Shown: positions 62,401-64,000 of the stretch, piece by piece
Numbering within the stretch: the first letter of the stretch is position 1
How the letters are laid out: each line of letters begins with the position of its first letter
Source of the DNA: Argopecten irradians
Taxonomy: Eukaryota > Mollusca > Bivalvia > Pectinida > Pectinidae
Assembly: GCF_041381155.1 (NCBI RefSeq)
Contig: NC_091135.1
Location: 54,077,997 to 54,141,996 of the forward strand
Direction: 5' to 3'
Length of the DNA: 64,000 bases
Notes under the pieces: generated by a model
Told to the model about the DNA's origin: nothing
The model's database searches: none
The model's input: the letters and a program-made list of their open reading frames with translations, nothing else
Translations under genes and position numbers: made by a program

Positions 62401-64000
62401 TATGTCTATCAGTTTGACTGTATATGGAGTACAGTATGTCTATCAGTTTGACTGTATATGGAGTACAGTATGTCTATCAGTTTGACTGTATATGGAGTAC
62501 AGTATGTCTATCAGTTTGACTGTATATGGAGTACAGTATGTCCTATCAGTTTGACTGTATATGGAGTACAGTATGTCTATCAGTTTGACTGATATGTACA
62601 GTATGCTATCAGTTTGACTGTATATGGAGTACAGTATGCCTATCAGTTTGACTGTATATGGAGTACAGTATGTCTATCAGTTTGACTGTATATGGAGTAC
62701 AGTATGCCTATCAGTTTGACTGTATATGGAGTACAGTATGTCTATCAGTTTGACTGTATATGGAGTACAGTATGTCTATCAGTTTGATCTGTATATGGAG
62801 TAACAGTATGTATCTATCAGTTTGACTGTATATGGAGTACAGTATGTCTATCAGTTTGACTGTATATGGAGTACAGTATGTCTATCAGTTTGACTGTATA
62901 TGGAGTACAGTATGTCTATCAGTTTGACTGTATATGGAGTACAGTATGCCTATCAGTTTGACTGTATATGGAGTACAGTAGTTATCAGTTTTGACTGTAT
63001 ATGGAGTACAGTATGTCTATCAGTTTGACTGTATATGGAGTACAGTATGTCTATCAGTTTGACTGTATATGGAGTACAGTATGTCTATCAGTTTGACTGT
63101 ATATGGAGTACAGTATGTCTATCAGTTTGACTGTATATGGAGTACAGTATGTCTATCAGTTTGACTGTATATGGAGTACAGTATGTCTATCAGTTTGACT
63201 GTATATGGAGTACAGTATGCCTATCAGTTTGACTGTATATGGAGTACAGTAGTATGCCTATCAGTTTGACTGTATATGGAGTACAGTATGTCTATCAGTT
63301 TGACTGTATATGGAGTACATGTATGTATGCCTATCAGTTTGACTGTATATGGAGTACAGTATGTCTATCAGTTTGACTGTATATGGAGTACAGTATGTCT
63401 ATCAGTTTGACTGTATATGGAGTACAGTATGTTCTATCAGTTTGACTGTATATGGAGTACAGTATATGTCTATCAGTTTGACTGTATATGGAGTACAGTA
63501 TGTCTATCTGTTTGACTGTATATGGAGTACAGTATGTCTATCAGTTTGACTGTATATGGAGTACAGTATGTCTATCAGTTTGACTGTATATGGAGTACAG
63601 TATGCCTATCAGTTTGACTGTATATGGAGTACAGTAGTATGTCTATCAGTTTGACTGTATATGGAGTACAGTATGCCAATCAGTTTGACTGTATATGGAG
63701 TACAGTATGTCTATCAGTTTGACTGTATATGGAGTACAGTATGTCTATCAGTTTGACTGTATATGGAGTACAGTATGTCTATCTGTTTGACTGTATATGG
63801 AGTACAGTATGCCTATCAGTTTGACTGTATATGGAGTACAGTATGCCTATCAGTTTGACTGTATATGGAGTACAGTATGTCTATCAGTTTGACTGTATAT
63901 GAAGTACAGTATGTCTATCAGTTTGACTGTATATGGAGTACAGTATGTCTATCAGTTTGACTGTATATGGAGTACAGTATGTCTATCAGTTTGACTGTAT
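59493..64000. repeat. 35-bp minisatellite, over 4.5 kb, continues beyond the window
   Basis: Unit TGACTGTATATGGAGTACAG plus TATGTCTATCAGTTT, about 128 copies. Variants are mostly GTC/GCC and CAG/CTG. Each unit contains an ACTGTA-(7)-TACAGT dyad. It lies in the RNF31 intron upstream of the exon starting at 58989, about 500 bp away. The upstream exons and PUB domain should be beyond 64000. Confidence 0.97.

Overview
This is eukaryotic DNA, AT-rich, with small exons separated by kilobase introns. Protein similarity points to an animal. The dispersed repeats, with (GTCCGTCGTCCGTC)-type runs and GGCCC/GGGCC hairpins, are of a kind I associate with bivalve molluscs; this is recognition, not a database match, and the species is not determined. 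No bacterial features, CRISPR array or rRNA gene was found.

Three protein genes are visible. (1) An unrecognised coiled-coil protein of about 488 residues lies on the minus strand in eight coding exons (14689 down to 8620). (2) PDCD6/ALG-2, a penta-EF-hand calcium sensor, lies on the plus strand (19245-31354) and is complete. It has two candidate versions of exon 2 with equal length and phase. (3) RNF31/HOIP, the catalytic E3 of the linear-ubiquitin ligase, lies on the minus strand (58989 down to 45355). Thirteen coding exons are visible, and the N-terminal part is outside the window. Gene 1 and PDCD6 are divergent and may share a promoter near 18989-19244. PDCD6 and RNF31 are convergent.

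The rest is repeats. Seven minisatellite arrays are seen: 3262-4874 (48/37 bp), 7574-8091 (29 bp), 29366-29600 (37 bp), 40488-44630 (24/49 bp), 48171-50637 (20 bp), 52082-53852 (48 bp) and 59493-64000 (35 bp, running off the window). There are also dispersed hairpin-ended elements with internal tandem units, TTAA-flanked MITEs, foldback elements, pieces of two non-LTR retrotransposons, a mariner fossil and a tRNA-like sequence.

The most unusual observation is that several arrays are built from, or abut, RNA-processing signals of the genes. In RNF31, a 48-bp unit spanning the end of exon 6 and its 5' splice site is repeated about 37 times. In the same gene, an array whose consensus unit has no AG on the sense strand (about 2.4 kb) ends directly at the 3' splice site of exon 9. 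In PDCD6, the 3' splice site plus first bases of exon 4 are repeated five times upstream, and the 3' splice region of exon 2b is duplicated. Downstream of gene 1, a 29-bp unit carries an AATAAA hexamer in sense orientation in about eleven copies. Whether any of this affects RNA processing cannot be told from DNA.
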